Shown here: piece after piece, positions 11,810 to 24,498 of the stretch | How positions within the stretch are numbered: position 1 is the stretch's first letter | Layout: every line of letters begins with the position of its first letter | Source: Polytrichum commune | Taxonomy: Eukaryota; Streptophyta; Polytrichopsida; Polytrichales; Polytrichaceae | Direction: 5' to 3' | Assembly: GCA_950295325.1 (NCBI GenBank) | Contig: OX485805.1 | Coordinates: 21,937,501 to 22,001,500, forward strand | Length of the DNA stretch: 64,000 nt | Notes under the pieces: model-generated | Told to the model about the DNA's origin: nothing | Seen by the model: only the letters and a program-made list of their open reading frames with translations | Databases searched by the model: none | Position numbers and translations under genes: made by a program

Positions 11810-13104
11810 TCCCTCTGTTGCCTGATTCTGAGGTGACACATAGCCCTGGATATACTTTTATGCAGGTAAACCCGCAAGGAATCGGTGTCAATGAGCATCA
11901 GTAAGTTACAAAAAGTGTGGTTAATTAGCAACGTGGTTAGCGCGCTAATTTAGTGATGCATTGCCCTTATTAATTTGTGTGCACAGGTTCTCAAAACTGC
12001 AAGATTGATCGCTTTGTGGAAATTGATTGTTGGGGAAATTAGCGAAAAAACTCATCAACTCTGATGACCATTAATTGGTTGTGTATAAGTTTGAAAGGTC
12101 CTGGAAAGTCCGATTCTGCCAAGTCCAACTCACCTTCACCAATCTTAATGCATGTCCTTAAATTACATAGTTTCGCACTGATCACCAGGGTTTAGGGTTT
12201 TGGAAAAGTTTGATTCAACACTGATCCTTGGTATTTAGTTATATATAAATCTGAAAACTGAGTGAATGCAATGCAATGCGACGTGATCAGCACAATGAGT
12301 CCTGCCAGAAAGTTTTGATTTCGCCAATTCATCTGTCGAATGGCCTGCCTCGAAATCACATAATTCAATTGAACTGGCAAGTTTACTATGTCAGAACGGG
12401 TTCAGTGCTAGCCTCTCAGTAGGGGCACAAATCTGTACTAAAATATAAATCAGCATTCTTGTCTGCTGATAAGGCGGTCGTACAAGCACAGGGGTGGTCA
12501 TCAAATTTTGCAAGCTTATCCGATGGTACACCAGAATCGGTGGGTAGTATGGGTTACCACTCATAGTCTCTGGGTTGCTAAGTATTAACTTCATGCAATG
12601 CTATCCGTAGAGGCCGCTTTACATCATCTTTACAGGTGCCAAAAATGTAGTTTCCATGTGGGTTTAAGGTGGCCTTGGCCAGTGTAAAAAAAATGACACT
12701 TGGCAGAATTTAAGGAGGACATAGTTAATTTATTTTCGAAATAGAGAGCCCTGGAGTCTATATGGTAGATTTTTTTTAAATAGAATAAAATACGGCTCAT
12801 GTTTATACATAAATATCTTATTAATAAGAAACCAGCTCTATTGTATGCAAGTGGTTTTTATATAGCCTAGAAAGCATTTACAAATGCAATTAAATAACTG
12901 TTTGGTGTGAGCATGGTACTGTATCTACTGAAATAATGTCTTTGGTATATAATGACTATTTCATTCAACGATGCCAATCAAGTCACATGATATCAAATAC
13001 AGCTTCTGTAGGTTCTTTGATACCCATACTGATATTGAATATTGATACCATCCACTCATCTATATACATGTGCAACGTACCTTGACACTTTTAAATAGAT
13101 AGAT

Positions 13105-13135
<31 letters not shown>

Positions 13136-14415
13136 ACCATAAATGTATGTCAAAGAATGGAGCCCTACACTCATAAAAGTGGAAGTCCTAGAGTTTAATC
13201 TGATGATACATATTGGTATCAATCAGAGTTTTCGGACACTAAAATTCCACAATGAACATTATTTGTAGTTACTAAGTTCAGCAAGTGATCACCGAACTTA
13301 ACGAAATTGTTGTTTAAGTAAGTTGATGTATGTGCACCAATATCTAAGAATGCAATTGGAAGCTACCAAAAACCAAAAGAAAACGTTAATCTTCATGTGC
13401 CGACATGAATGTGAAATTGTTATCCATACTTTAATCATCTGTGGCCAAGTTGCATGGTAATCGGTAGATACAAGTAGAAAAGTATGAAATTTGTGTGGGA
13501 AAGAGTGTAAGAAGTGCACATAGAATAGTGTTTATTTTGTATAGACTAGTGAATCTTGGAGCCATGCCTCAAGCAAGGGTGGAAGTTGGCCTCCATGCAT
13601 CAATTGTGTATTTTGTTGTGCATGGTGTACATGTGAAATGGGTATTGCTTCTACAAAGTTGAATGTAAAAAAAATTGTAAGCTATTACCCAACATGTTGT
13701 AAGATTACATACAGGCCTCTAGGATTTAAGACTATAAATATCGGTTCATCTATCATTCCTAGCTTTTGCCTTCATCTCACATCCATCTTACGATCAACGT
13801 AATCTTCTATGATTGTTTTTGATTCAATGGCCTATATTGTTGGATCACATCATCTTTGAACTACATCATCCTCTGGGTAAGAAAGAGTTGAACAATTCTC
13901 TAAGCAAAACATGGTATTCTCATGGTACAAAAACTGTACGCAATTTCTTTTTTCAATGAATTAAAATACGCATGTATAACGAAGTATGCATTTATTTCAT
14001 AAACATTGAATATGATAAAAACACACATACATGAGCCAGTTAGTTGACCTAATTAACCTTCATATGCATATTCTTGACTGTCTTTCATAGGTGCAAATAA
14101 GCTGCAATTGACCACCGGCAATCTTCAATGTAGTTGGAGCTCCATTTGAATCATTTAAGAGTTGAAGTTGACAATATTGTTGAGGTGTACGTGCATGAGA
14201 TGGAACAGTATCCCAAACCTATTGTTGGCAATTAACTTTTTTCGTACTTCCATTGCTCGATAGTTTTGTAGATCAACGGTGACTACTTTAATGATGGAGT
14301 ACGAAAGTGCATTGAAGGCCGAGATTGCCAAGAGTCAGGAAGTTCATGAGAAGTTCTCCAAATTAAGACAAACAATAATACCGGAAAACCCACAAAGGCC
14401 TGCACCCATGAACTA
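11810..14415. other. Intergenic, nothing recognised
   Basis: AT-rich DNA without a supportable gene. It contains an (AT)n tract at 13095-13135 preceded by AGAT units. No long inverted or dispersed repeat was noticed. Confidence 0.4.
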
Positions 14416-14419
14416 ACTG

Positions 14420-14759
14420 CTACACTAAATATGATATTTAGTGTTTGGCACACTAAATACGAACGCATACACTAAATATCACTAACCCTGTGAAAGTAAG
14501 TAACATTAAATGTAAACTCAAACACTAAATATCAACTATGGTAATATGTGGAAGTTACATGCACGAATTTAGTGTTAACTTAGTAAGGATATGAAAAAAA
14601 ATTAACAATGATAAAAGGAGAAGGGAGGTGGCGGTTGGGAAGGTGGCGGCGCATTTATGTCTAACACTAATTATCAAAGAATTGAAAATGAGTGTTGAGT
14701 AAGATAGGATGGTTACAACACTAAATATATTCAAACACTAAATATCATATTTAGTGTAG
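14420..14759. mobile_element. MITE-like family C, copy 1
   Basis: Bounded by CTACACTAAATATGATATTT and its inverse ATATTTAGTGTAG. ACTAAATA words repeat through the interior. A second copy at 18887-19207 is collinear (AAGTAAGTAACATTAAATGT, GGTAATATGTGGAAGTTACA). The interior of this copy has a short GC-rich stretch (GGTGGCGG) absent from copy 2. Confidence 0.75.
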
Positions 14760-14764
14760 TTACG

Positions 14765-14950
14765 GATGAACCGGTTGAAGTTGAAGACTTCAAGTTTTAG
14801 AGGAATTTATGGTATATACCTCAAATTAGTGAAGGAAAACCGAAAGATCACAACATGTAACCAGTTGGACTTGAGAACACTAGGATATTGACCGATTATG
14901 TCCAAAATCTTCTCCGGAGATTGATTGGTACAAGACTATAATAGATCAAC
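14765..14950 (-). repeat. Dispersed repeat F, copy 3 (reverse)
   Basis: Same orientation as copy 1: AACCGGTTGAAGTT, TTTTAGAGGAATTTATGG and CCAGTTGGACTTGAGA align with the other copies. It abuts MITE C directly. Confidence 0.55.
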
Positions 14951-15639
14951 ATCTGATTTAGTGTGGCATTAAAACTGATGTGTCATGTTAATTAGAGTGG
15001 TCAATTGTGACTTGTCATGTAGTAGCAAGTTTCGTGTGACACCCTCTCTAGTCGTCACCTAGTGATTGTAAACACAAATAATGTGGGTTGATGATGTCTA
15101 TTGTGGATCACAATGAATCAAATGTTTTGTGTATCTATTTGATTTACTCTACTTTCGTCTCAACCGTAGAACAAAGCCTTCTAGTACAAGATCTCAAAAA
15201 CTATGCCTACTTTCCATTGGCGGTCATAATGTTTTGACAAGTAACCTTGACTAGAGTTATCCTGATTTTCAATGTATTTCTATTCTTGTATAGGTGGCCT
15301 CTCCCATGTTGACCCACCATATAATGTTTATTGAAATATGCTCAAAGGTTTTCTAAACATAAGTTTAAAAAAAAATTCCTCCTATTCTCAACCCTTTTGG
15401 AGTTTAGACCTCATGCATTCTAGCATGTCCCGTATCTAGAGTATTTGTTAAAACTGGAGAGGTTCCAACTAACACATCAAAGAGGATGCACCTCAAAACA
15501 TTGGATGGTTGCTCTTGACCTTTGAAGGACACTCTATTGCCACAAAGAGTGTCATATCCTTTGAAGAGTCCAAGGTGGAAATGTGGAAACTTTCATAGCT
15601 TAGGATTGTGGTTTGTCCAACATCCTCGAGGCTTTCTAG

Positions 15640-17045
15640 TCCCCATGCATTGAGAGGTTATCATAGTTAACCCCTAAATTTCCAAGCCTATGAAAGGGTT
15701 GTTTTGAGTGCATTTAGCTTGATGTTGGTTGTGAAAATTTCATGGAGAAGTTTTGAAGTTTAAGTTGGTTATGTCTGTAGGATCTAGAAATTTGGAAGAT
15801 GAATTATTTTTAGGTTAAAAAACGGCCATGAATAGCCCTTTGGATTTTCATATTATAACATTTGAAGAAGGCGTGCACATGATAACGTCATGTTTTACCC
15901 TCCCAAAAAAATGCCTTTGACCCATCGAATTCACTTGGGAAATGAGTGAAATGTATGTGTGATCCACTAGTTGGGAACAACTCAATAATTGAGTACCTCC
16001 ATAAATTCTCATGCCAACATCTGCAAATCACAATGGATTAGCCACCTTGCAATAGGAGTATGTGATTTATCCCATGTTATTACTATAGACATGCAAAATA
16101 AATAAATAAATAAATACTTTAAAATCACAAAGTATCCAAATCTTAACATGTACAGTTAATGTGTCCACGAATGCTATATCTACAAGAACATCAAAATAAT
16201 ATTTCAGTTTTACCATAAACAAACACCATTGATGTTCATGCAAAGTTTGCATTAAAGTGGCAACCTTTGATTGGAGTCAACACCCTCACATGAGCTTGCA
16301 ACATAACAAATGCATGACCACTTCTCATTTTCATATTTGTTTTACACATTCTAACCATCTCCAAATAGCATGGGTCATGCGTTTATGGGTAGACACTCAT
16401 GTTGGCTTGATGTTTAGAGTATTTTCAATTTCAAATGAACGAGTTAGGTGGGGGTTAACATAGGGTAGAAATTATCCATCAACCAAGAGGTGGTTCCATG
16501 AGAAGTAAGGTGTTAACGTAGAGAGTGCTAATTCCAACATGTTCCTTAAAGTGTCCCTTATGCATGCCTCGTCTTCCCGTAACCAGAGCACACCTCAAGC
16601 CATCCAAATGTCTTTAGGGCACATTAGGGGCGGATTTGGATGAAGGGGTGGAGGGGTGGAGGTTCGGGAGAATGCGGGGTGGTTTTGGGCAAAAATGGGA
16701 TTGGATTTGAGCAAGCATCGAAACGTAGCTAGGGTGCACATGCACAAGTTATAAGGGCTAGACTGTTGGTTTTAGTGGAGGGGCAGTTTGGGCAGAAGAT
16801 GAAGATGGTTTTGAAAGAAAGCAAGGTTGGTTTTGGGCCAAAAACGGGGGCAATTTTACCTAGTGTTGGGACACTTTTGAGAATCATTGCAGTGAAAAAG
16901 GTGTGGATCTAGGGAGGGGTTTAATAAGTGACTTTAAAAGTTTGTAGTACATTCATATGATGTACAATTTATTCCATTTTGTTCTACCATGTTTAAGCCA
17001 ATTTGCTAAGCCGATCATGCATACCACTAATCCAAAAGGACTCCA
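15640..17045 (+). repeat. Long dispersed repeat N, copy 1
   Basis: Three blocks recur elsewhere: 15640-15920 matches 47340-47635, 15930-16520 matches 48381-48960, and 16550-17040 matches 46540-47050. In the second copy the order is third-first-second. Shared words include GCTATGAAAGGGTTGT, GTTGATGTTC-type tracts and CCAATTTGCTAAGCC. No conserved ORF was seen; LTR, Helitron or macrosatellite origin are all possible. Confidence 0.6.
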
Positions 17046-17471
17046 AACTTAAAGGCTAAATGTGCCAAAGGGTCTATAACATTAAGTAGCAATGTTAGGA
17101 GGGTACCCTTTGAGTACCCACAAATTTACCTCAACAAGAAGGGAAAAGCTTGCAAAGCAAGGATGAATGAATGGATAATTAACCAAATATAGAAGCTTTA
17201 AAAAGGTATCAAAGAGGTTTGCAATGCGGGTGTTGGGAGACTTTTCCAAAAAGTGTAACTACCATTTGACCTCATCAACTTTTCCGTTGCTTTATAGCTA
17301 TTTAGATTTGTTTAGATTGTAATTTAGCCTAGATTAGAACCTTTACCACCACTTGACATTAGTTTTGTTCTAGAAACCGACATAATTAATTCTAAGCATT
17401 GAAAGTAACTACTCAATTAGATTAAAAATAGCCTAAGTAAAACTCAAAGTTAGTGCTACCTTTGCTCTTAA

Positions 17472-17511
17472 AAAAAGCATCAAACCGACACGCGCTGGTT
17501 TGATGCTCTTT
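17472..17511. other. Perfect 11-bp hairpin with A/T-rich flanks
   Basis: AGCATCAAACC (17476-17486) pairs with GGTTTGATGCT (17497-17507) around the loop GACACGCGCT. AAAA and TTTT-like flanks extend the stem. Function unknown. Confidence 0.5.
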
Positions 17512-17714
17512 TGAGAAGATCAATCCGAAGCCACTTAATGTTATGTTGGCTTAAGCAACCTTTGCATTAGTTTACGACAGTGTGCTTCTCCGACACTATC
17601 CTTGTACAGAAGCTGCAAGAAGTAATATTTATAAACTTTTGGTAACTTTAATTTTGTCAACAATTACAGTGAGGACGTAAATTTTAAACCTTATTGTCTG
17701 TCCAACATGTCATA

Positions 17715-17873
17715 GAAGGAAAAGGAATCCATAGCACAAATCGAGGAAATATGTGCTAAGAAAATTGCTGCACTTGATATGTGCACTGAAAAGAAAATAG
17801 ATTTTACTGAAAGGAAGTGTGAATTACAGTTTGGCATCAGAAAACATGAAGTAGGAAGTTCTTCCCAATGATA
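17715..17873 (+). pseudogene. Possible coding remnant, Lys/Glu-rich
   Basis: An in-frame stretch of about 52 codons follows a TAG. It reads KEKESIAQIEEICAKK.. and ends VGSSSQ then TGA. The charged, coiled-coil-like composition differs from the surrounding AT-rich noise. Its 3' part is included in the tandem duplication at 17829-18272. No family was recognised; it may be an exon remnant or chance. Confidence 0.25.
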
Positions 17874-18272
17874 TTGCTCAGTTCTACATCCTTTTAGGCA
17901 TGTAGAACTAGAGAGTTATACTAAGGGCCGGTTTACACTATGGACCACGAAGTCGGATCGGGGTGCTACAAGAGCGATGATTGGTTGCTGAACTCGTTCC
18001 AGGATCACTTTGGTTTACACTAAGGAAAAAAATGGCAGAGGGACCATGAAGTTTGGCATCAGAATACAAGAACTAGGAAGCTCTTCCCAATGATATTGCT
18101 CAGTTCTACATCCTTTTAGGCATGTAGAACTAGAGAGTTATACTAAAGGCCGGTTTACACTATGGATCACGAAGTCGGATCGGGGTGTTGTAAGAGCGAT
18201 GATTGGCTGCTGAACTCATCCCATGACCACTTTGGTTTACACTAAGGAAAAAAATGGCAGAGGGACCATGAA
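17829..18272 (+). repeat. 222-bp tandem duplication
   Basis: Two direct copies, 17829-18050 and 18051-18272, both start GTTTGGCATCAGAA. They carry TTCTACATCCTTTTAGGCAT and the left terminus of element B. The duplicated unit therefore contains both flanking DNA and a transposon end, so duplication followed the B insertion. Confidence 0.85.
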
Positions 18273-18691
18273 GGTCGAGGTCCCCAAAATACAATTTTCA
18301 AGGCTTAATAAATGCACTAACATGGTCCAATGGGTTTTGCGGTGAGAGAGGCAAGAAAGGTGGTCTGGTAGGAAAAGGCAGGGGCCCATGATAGAGAAAT
18401 GCCGTTATAACACTTTTTTAATGAAATTTTTTTGGGGGCTTTATATACAACTCTCTTCACCATGCAAGACTCAAAAGACATGCTTTTTCAACATCTATAT
18501 GAAGTAATGAATCTTGAGAGGCAAGTCCACCCTCTATGTGCCTAGATCACATCATAGCCCATGAGACATACCATGCCCTACCCCTTAAACTTGCTCCCAC
18601 ATGTTTCATCAAACAATGTGGGACATCTAGAACTCAAGAATTTGAGTGCAGATATGTTAAGTTGGTCTACCAACTAAAATGTTTGGAAGTC

Positions 18692-18757
18692 GGGGGCTGG
18701 TAATATACCGTTGGAGAGGTCTTGAAAGTACATTTCCAACGGTATATTACACGCCCC
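18692..18757. other. 66-bp hairpin inside element B
   Basis: GGGGC-TG-GTAATATACCGTTGGA pairs with TCCAACGGTATATTAC-AC-GCCCC. The long stem is perfect over 16 bp and the loop is about 20 nt. This structure resembles a small-RNA precursor or a foldback insertion. Confidence 0.6.
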
Positions 18758-18886
18758 AAAACTTTTTTAAATTACAGTTGTAAAACAAAAAAGAAAAATC
18801 TGTAGTCATCTAGCGACTTTAGATCAGGGTGGTCAAAAGAACCACAATGGGAAAACAATTGCGGTTTTTTTTCACATAGTTTTCTA

Positions 18887-19207
18887 CTACATTAAATAGG
18901 ATATTTAGTGTTTTGTAAACTAAATATGAATGCATACACTAAATAGCAATAACCCTATGAAAGTAAGTAACATTAAATGTAAAACCAGAAACTAAATATC
19001 AACTATGGTAATATGTGGAAGTTACATCTTTTAATTTAGAGTTAGTAAGGATATGAAAAAAAAATAACAATGATAAAAGAAGAATTCCAACATATTTTCT
19101 ATCAAATCTTCTAGCACTAAGTATCAAAGAATTGAAAATTAATGTTGAGCAAGGTACGGTGGTAACAACATTAAATTTAAACACACTAAATATCCTATTT
19201 AGTGTAG
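18887..19207. mobile_element. MITE-like family C, copy 2
   Basis: Ends CTACATTAAATAGGATATTT and CCTATTTAGTGTAG. Collinear with 14420-14759. Nested within element B. Confidence 0.75.
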
Positions 19208-20259
19208 TGACAACACAAGGTACACGTCATATGTAAATTACATTGAACATGTACAAATTCATTCGCTCATTTTTTTTGTGAAAATTGTTGTGAGAAGATT
19301 TGCAAGCCACATTTTCGACACATTTCACAAAAAGTGAAGACAAGTGAAGCACAAGAGAAGACAAGAGAATGATCAAACTTGATTTATTTTTTTCAAAACT
19401 ACCATTTTTGGACATGTATTAGAAAGAATCAGCATGGTCATTCTTCTTTATCCACATTCGGTTTCCACCTAGTAAGGGGCCCATGACTTTCAAAACTAAT
19501 TTTTTAAGAAGTTGGACCATGCACGCAGACCATTGAAAAGGCCCTCTTCCACAGTCTGACTTCATGGTCCATAGTGTAAACCGGCCCTTAAGTGCGGCAG
19601 ATAGAACGGCCCTGAAACCTTCAACGTTTAGATATAGGACAGCATCTGAAACAATCATCTGGAGAGCATCTTCTAGCTCATTCTGATCCCTTCAAGAATT
19701 GCTAAAGCGTAGGCTAAGGTTAAATGTGCATGACGTCTCTTATGCTGATGCATTAACATTTGGCTGTAGTGATTGGCCAAATTAGATAGAATCAGACTGT
19801 AGAAAGTATTATGTTGGTATGAATTGGATGGCGAACTGTGTAAAAATCGACGTTGTTAAGAAAATAACTCTCAATCAGTCTGAACTTCCTTCCAAGTCAC
19901 TTTGTTATGGCAATCTATAGGCTGCTGTGTTCAACAATTTATGCAAATACTTAGTGCTATTGTGGAAATTCATTGCCGATGATTCAGTAACATAACACCA
20001 TGCTGAGTTTGCTAATTATTGTCAGTCAATCATAAAGCAAAAGAATGGGATGAAAATGCACACTCTTGCATATACTTGCTTGTGAGAAAGGACATAAAAT
20101 TTCAGAATACATGTGTATCCCACACTGCAATTGGAGGGGCACTCTTCCAGGACAAGGTTGTGCAGAGAGGACCCTGTGCATCTGAATCTCAGCCAGAATT
20201 GGACTCCAGGCCACTTAGTGGTGTTGCTAAGTAGTCCTAGTGCATCATAGCAGATTAGC

Positions 20260-22038
20260 CTAAACCTTGAAGCCTCTGCTGTTACGACGACCACGAGCCT
20301 TCTCAAATTTGCGACCCTTGGCACGCACATAGGGCTTAGTGTGGCTCTGTGGCACTCCAGGTGCCCTTCCAAAGTGCTTCACTGCCTCACGTGCGTTCTT
20401 GGGACCACGCAGAAGAACCTGCAAACACACCCAAATATTTAGTCATGACAGAGTTTTCTTACCTTTCTTAGGTCCGATGCCAAGCAATTTAAGTAGAGTA
20501 AGGTAACAAATTGAGATGTGCATGTTATGTGCTCACCGTGTTCGCTCCTGTTGGTGCACGCAGGGCCAGTTGATCAAAGGTCAAACATTCACCTCCGGCC
20601 TTCAAGATACGGGCACGGGCAGTCTCTGTGAAGCGCAAAGCAACAACCTTCAAAGCTGGCACCTTATACAGCCTGGTGTCATCAGTGACGGTACCAACGA
20701 GCACGGCAAGCTTGTCTTCCTGATGAAGATTGACATCAAAAAAAAAATTAGCAGGTGAGCCAAGTCTTGGCAAACTGAGTTCTGCACAGAAGAACCACAA
20801 TATTCCCAGGAACTCTTGACCTTGCAAATAAAAGGCAGATAAAAGCAGGAAGCGATGTTTAATAGGTTTATCAACACTGACCTTTCCAGCCATATACTTG
20901 ACAAGACGGCTCATGGAGAGAGGAGGCCTGTTAATTCTGCTCATAAACAAGCGCTTCAAGATCACACCATTGAATGGAGCTTCGGTTCTCCTTACCAAAA
21001 ACCTGTAGAGCTGCATTACATCCTCTCAAAGGTCAGACTATCAACGTGTTTACATGGATCCTTTGAGCAAGGCCGCCACTTTAGAGATAGGATTCGCAAA
21101 CGGAAAGAGGAAAACCCTAAACCCAGAAAACGAGACACACTAGTAATGTTGATGCTAGGATAGTCAGAACTTGGACTTTCAAACTACCAATGCAACAGAT
21201 CCCCAGAAAATCGCAATCAGGTTGGCACGCATGTCTAACCTAACGAGAACTAACGAAACCTAATTACTTTAAATAAGAAAGAGGATAGAATAATTCAACT
21301 GCCCTAATGATCCACTGAGACACGAATTCGAAGGCTGCCCGTCATATTGGACATAGAAATAATAGTAGTTCAGGACAAATCTATTCAACTTTCTGAAAGA
21401 GGGTATAGAGAAAGATGCAAGGATGCGCAGAAATAAAGCTCACCTTCACGAGAAGCGCCAGGTAGACATTTTCACTCTTAGGCGCTGTGCGCTTGGTCTT
21501 CTTGTTGCGACCACCGGCCTTCAAGTCGATACCCTGTCCATTACAGAACAGAATGCAGCATTAGTTTCAATTCCCTTGTGTCTGAACACTGGTTCTTGAC
21601 CACTACACCTAGACAACATCCATCAAAAGACCTAAACAAACAACAGAACAAAACCAACTGACGAGGAGACTTTCAGCAGAGAATACACCTCTCCAGAGGT
21701 GATAATTAGGGTTGATGGCCGACACCGTTGGACACCAAAAGAGAAGCATACTACTTTCACGTCGTCATCAACCTCTTCATGCGAAGTAAAGTCGGGTCAA
21801 GACAACGGTGCACTCTATGCACTTTACTATTTCCAGAGCTCGGAGAGAAAGATGTGCTTGAGATGAATGAACATGGAAGGACAGCCCGCAAACCCAAACC
21901 TACTGCTTAACCCTAATTCTTGTGACTACAGAGCGAGAAGAAAAGGAGAACAGCTCCCAGATTTTAAGATTTTCTGTATGATTTTAGGACAGTAGTATAT
22001 GCGAGAACATAGAGAGGAGGAGTATGAAGACTCACCAT
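20260..22038 (-). CDS. RPL18: 60S ribosomal protein L18 (eL18)
   Basis: Structural protein of the large subunit of cytosolic ribosomes. Five coding exons on the reverse strand: 22036-22038 (ATG only), 21444-21533, 20882-21010, 20537-20719 and 20260-20418. All introns are GT-AG and all junctions are phase 0. The 187-aa product matches the usual plant length. Recognisable segments in order are [20 protein letters not shown] at the N-terminus, [51 protein letters not shown], and a basic tail ending [18 protein letters not shown]. The reading frame is intact. A telo-box (AAACCCTAA, 22136-22144) lies about 100 bp upstream, as expected for plant ribosomal protein genes. Two ribosomal-protein-like AAACCCTAA words also occur in the introns. 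Identification is firm from sequence familiarity. Confidence 0.97.
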
Positions 22039-22135
22039 GGTTGTCGATGACGCCGAGCCCGCTCAGAAGCTGTGGCGATGGGGCAAGAGAGGGAGGCAAG
22101 CGAGTCCAACACTCTGCCTTACCCTGGAGAGCGCC

Positions 22136-22144
22136 AAACCCTAA
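22136..22144. promoter_or_regulatory. Telo-box upstream of RPL18
   Basis: AAACCCTAA on the + strand, about 100 bp before the RPL18 ATG. Telo-boxes are known plant promoter/leader elements enriched in translation-machinery genes. The role here is inferred from position. Confidence 0.6.
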
Positions 22145-22220
22145 AAGGAATCTCCGCCGTCAGATCCAGAATCTGACGATCCATTTTTTCTTTGTGGAGA
22201 GCAATTTGTTGCATCAGGCT

Positions 22221-22262
22221 ATCGTGTTCCCTAAGTGTTCCCTAAGTGTTCCCTAAGCGTTC
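22221..22262. repeat. Short 12-bp tandem repeat
   Basis: Three to four units of GTTCCCTAAGT / GTTCCCTAAGC in the upstream region of RPL18. Confidence 0.85.
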
Positions 22263-22269
22263 TCTGACT

Positions 22270-24495
22270 GCCACAACAACAGTGTAGAGCCTGCTAGGGG
22301 ACTTAAGGGATTGTGGCAGCCATGTTAGGGATTCAGTAAAAACATACCCCCCATAGGTTTATGATTGAATTATCCCAATTTGATTTCACTAGATTAATAC
22401 GGCATTTTTTCATCTAATTTTAAGGTTAAATTTGTTAGACGAGGATATTCTTGACTTATAAAGGGCTCTTAATTGTTTGACCAATGTAGGTGAATGTATG
22501 ATACCAATAAAAGAGAGAAAGAAAAACGTCAACACACTAGTGTTAGCATGAATGAACGAGCTCATATTTGAACCCAGAGCAGGTATACCAAGCAGCTATA
22601 GGACAAGTGCTATTGCTACATGTTGGAGGTTGTTCATGTTAGTAACCAATGACCACCGGGGGGGGGGGGGGGGATTGTAGGCCCATCAAAGGGAATATAG
22701 AGTGTTGTTTAACAATGTTGTGCATCTCAAGGATGGGTGTTATGGGGGCATGGTGTCCTAACTTGTTGTAACCTAAGTTGGGTTTGGTTCTCCAATACTC
22801 AATATTAGTAATGATGTCGAAGAACCTATCATACTGGTATTATTGTAATTATGGTATAATATTGACATTTGGTGGGTATCACAAGATGAGAGAATCTTCA
22901 TATACCGTACTAATGGGAGCGATACCAAGGTGATTTTTCCTAGGTATGAAGGTTTTTGGATCGTATATTGACATGAATAGTACCAAAAACAAAACAAAAA
23001 ACTCACATACAGTACATGTACCCTACTTGTTTGAAAGGAATGTAGAATCCCTAAGTGGCATTATTAAAGGTGATACCAATCCAGCCATGGTTTTGACCTT
23101 CAACTTACATGGTTGCCACAAATGTTGGGTTGCTTTGTGAAGCTTGCATATGACGGTGGACCCCAACACAAGGTCAAGCAAAAACCATGTGCTTTCAAAG
23201 GTGAAGAGCACGTATATTTGCTTCCACTTAGCCAACTCCAAGGGTAGCTCTTCCACACATACACTTGCTTCCACATGGCACAACAACCAAAATCTCCATG
23301 ATCGTTCACTTTCATGTGCGCAACCCTTTTGATACAAGGCTTTGTCATGGTGCACACCTACTAGGCCTATTACCCATATTAGGCCCATGACTTTGTTATT
23401 TCATGATTTTGTTGCATATGAGTGGATGGATGAGAGTCTAATGAACTTGTTTTGCATAAGTGACTTTGAAATTAGAATGTTGTCATCTCCAAGTTCCATC
23501 TTTACATTTCCATATGCAAATATCTCACTTATATATTGAATTAACTATAAATTGTTGAAATCTTATTTTTATAAATGTAACTAGAGAGAGTATTTTATGA
23601 TGTGAAGAGAATAAAATGAGAATATGTGGAAGTAAGAGTTGGACATTATTTAGTTGAATGCTACAATTCTAGTGGCTTATCCTTGTGTTGCAAAGTCAAC
23701 ATGATTGATATTGTACCAACTCGTCATTATATAACTCTTCATGATGTAGACATCAGTTTTGTCGCTCACAAATCATGTATGGGGGTTGAGTTTCTTATAG
23801 CTTCCTATACTCGCAAGGGAAAGAGGGGAGGGGGGGGGGTCATTCAACGGAGCATGTACAGTACCACGTGGGTGTACATATGGGTCTTTCATTTAAAATG
23901 TGGCTTATGCATATGAGAGGGGTATTGTTCCAGCTAGTTTTGTACATTTAAGTAGGGCATTGTGGATTTTGGGGGAGAGGTAAGTATATCCTCTGGCAAC
24001 CCCAAGGTTCTCACAAGAGGAGTATGTTCCACATATACTCTGTGCCCCCCCCCCCCCAAAAAGTTCGTATATGCTATTATGTAAGACAATGCTTGTCATC
24101 CCCCACGCGTCATATTTTGATGATTTTGTCAATACAAAGAGATTTATGAGCACATATCCAACTGATGTCAATCTCTTTTCCCAATCACTTATATTTTGTA
24201 CGCATAATCAAGGCAATTTACTTTGGGAGTTAGATATTTCCGTATACATGTACAAGACTACCATGTAGTCTACAATTTGTGTGTAAGATCTCATATTTCT
24301 TGGTATGAATACATATGGAGTTTGAATAATGGGTCCTAGATGTATGTGGTTCCCACTCGAAGAAGAGTGTCCCCCCCCCCCCCCCCCCCCACCTCCCCGT
24401 GCGCAAGTGTTCCTATAGTGACAATCATTCAAACCAATTGCACATAGAATTGCATTTGCAATTGTTTAAAGCGCATGAATTCCAACTTTTTGCTA
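22270..24495. other. Intergenic with several long G or C runs
   Basis: G16 at 22658-22673, G10 near 23830, C13 at 24045-24057 and C20 at 24371-24390. Between them are AT-rich sequences rich in CATGT-type words. No gene was supported; ORFs here have no recognisable domain. Confidence 0.45.
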
Positions 24496-24498
24496 TAA

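Larger units (their letters stand above)
17922..19591. mobile_element. Element B with inverted ends, containing a nested MITE
   Basis: The left end TAAGGGCCGGTTTACACTAT with GGACCACGAAGTC is answered by GACTTCATGGTCC and ATAGTGTAAACCGGCCCTTA on the right. The ~1.67-kb span includes the duplicated left end (18139), a hairpin (18692-18757) and family C copy 2 (18887-19207). No transposase frame is visible. Ends resemble those of families A, G and H. Confidence 0.7.

Noticed and set aside
20525-21016. Continuous 163-codon frame over RPL18 exons 3 and 4
   Set aside because: It reads through intron 3. The eL18 family sequence and GT-AG borders show the middle part is intronic.
21660-21770. Possible C/D snoRNA in RPL18 intron 1
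   Set aside because: A GTTGATGA / CTGA pair with a GGTTGATG terminal stem exists, but the C box lacks the purine and there are no clear C'/D' boxes or guide.
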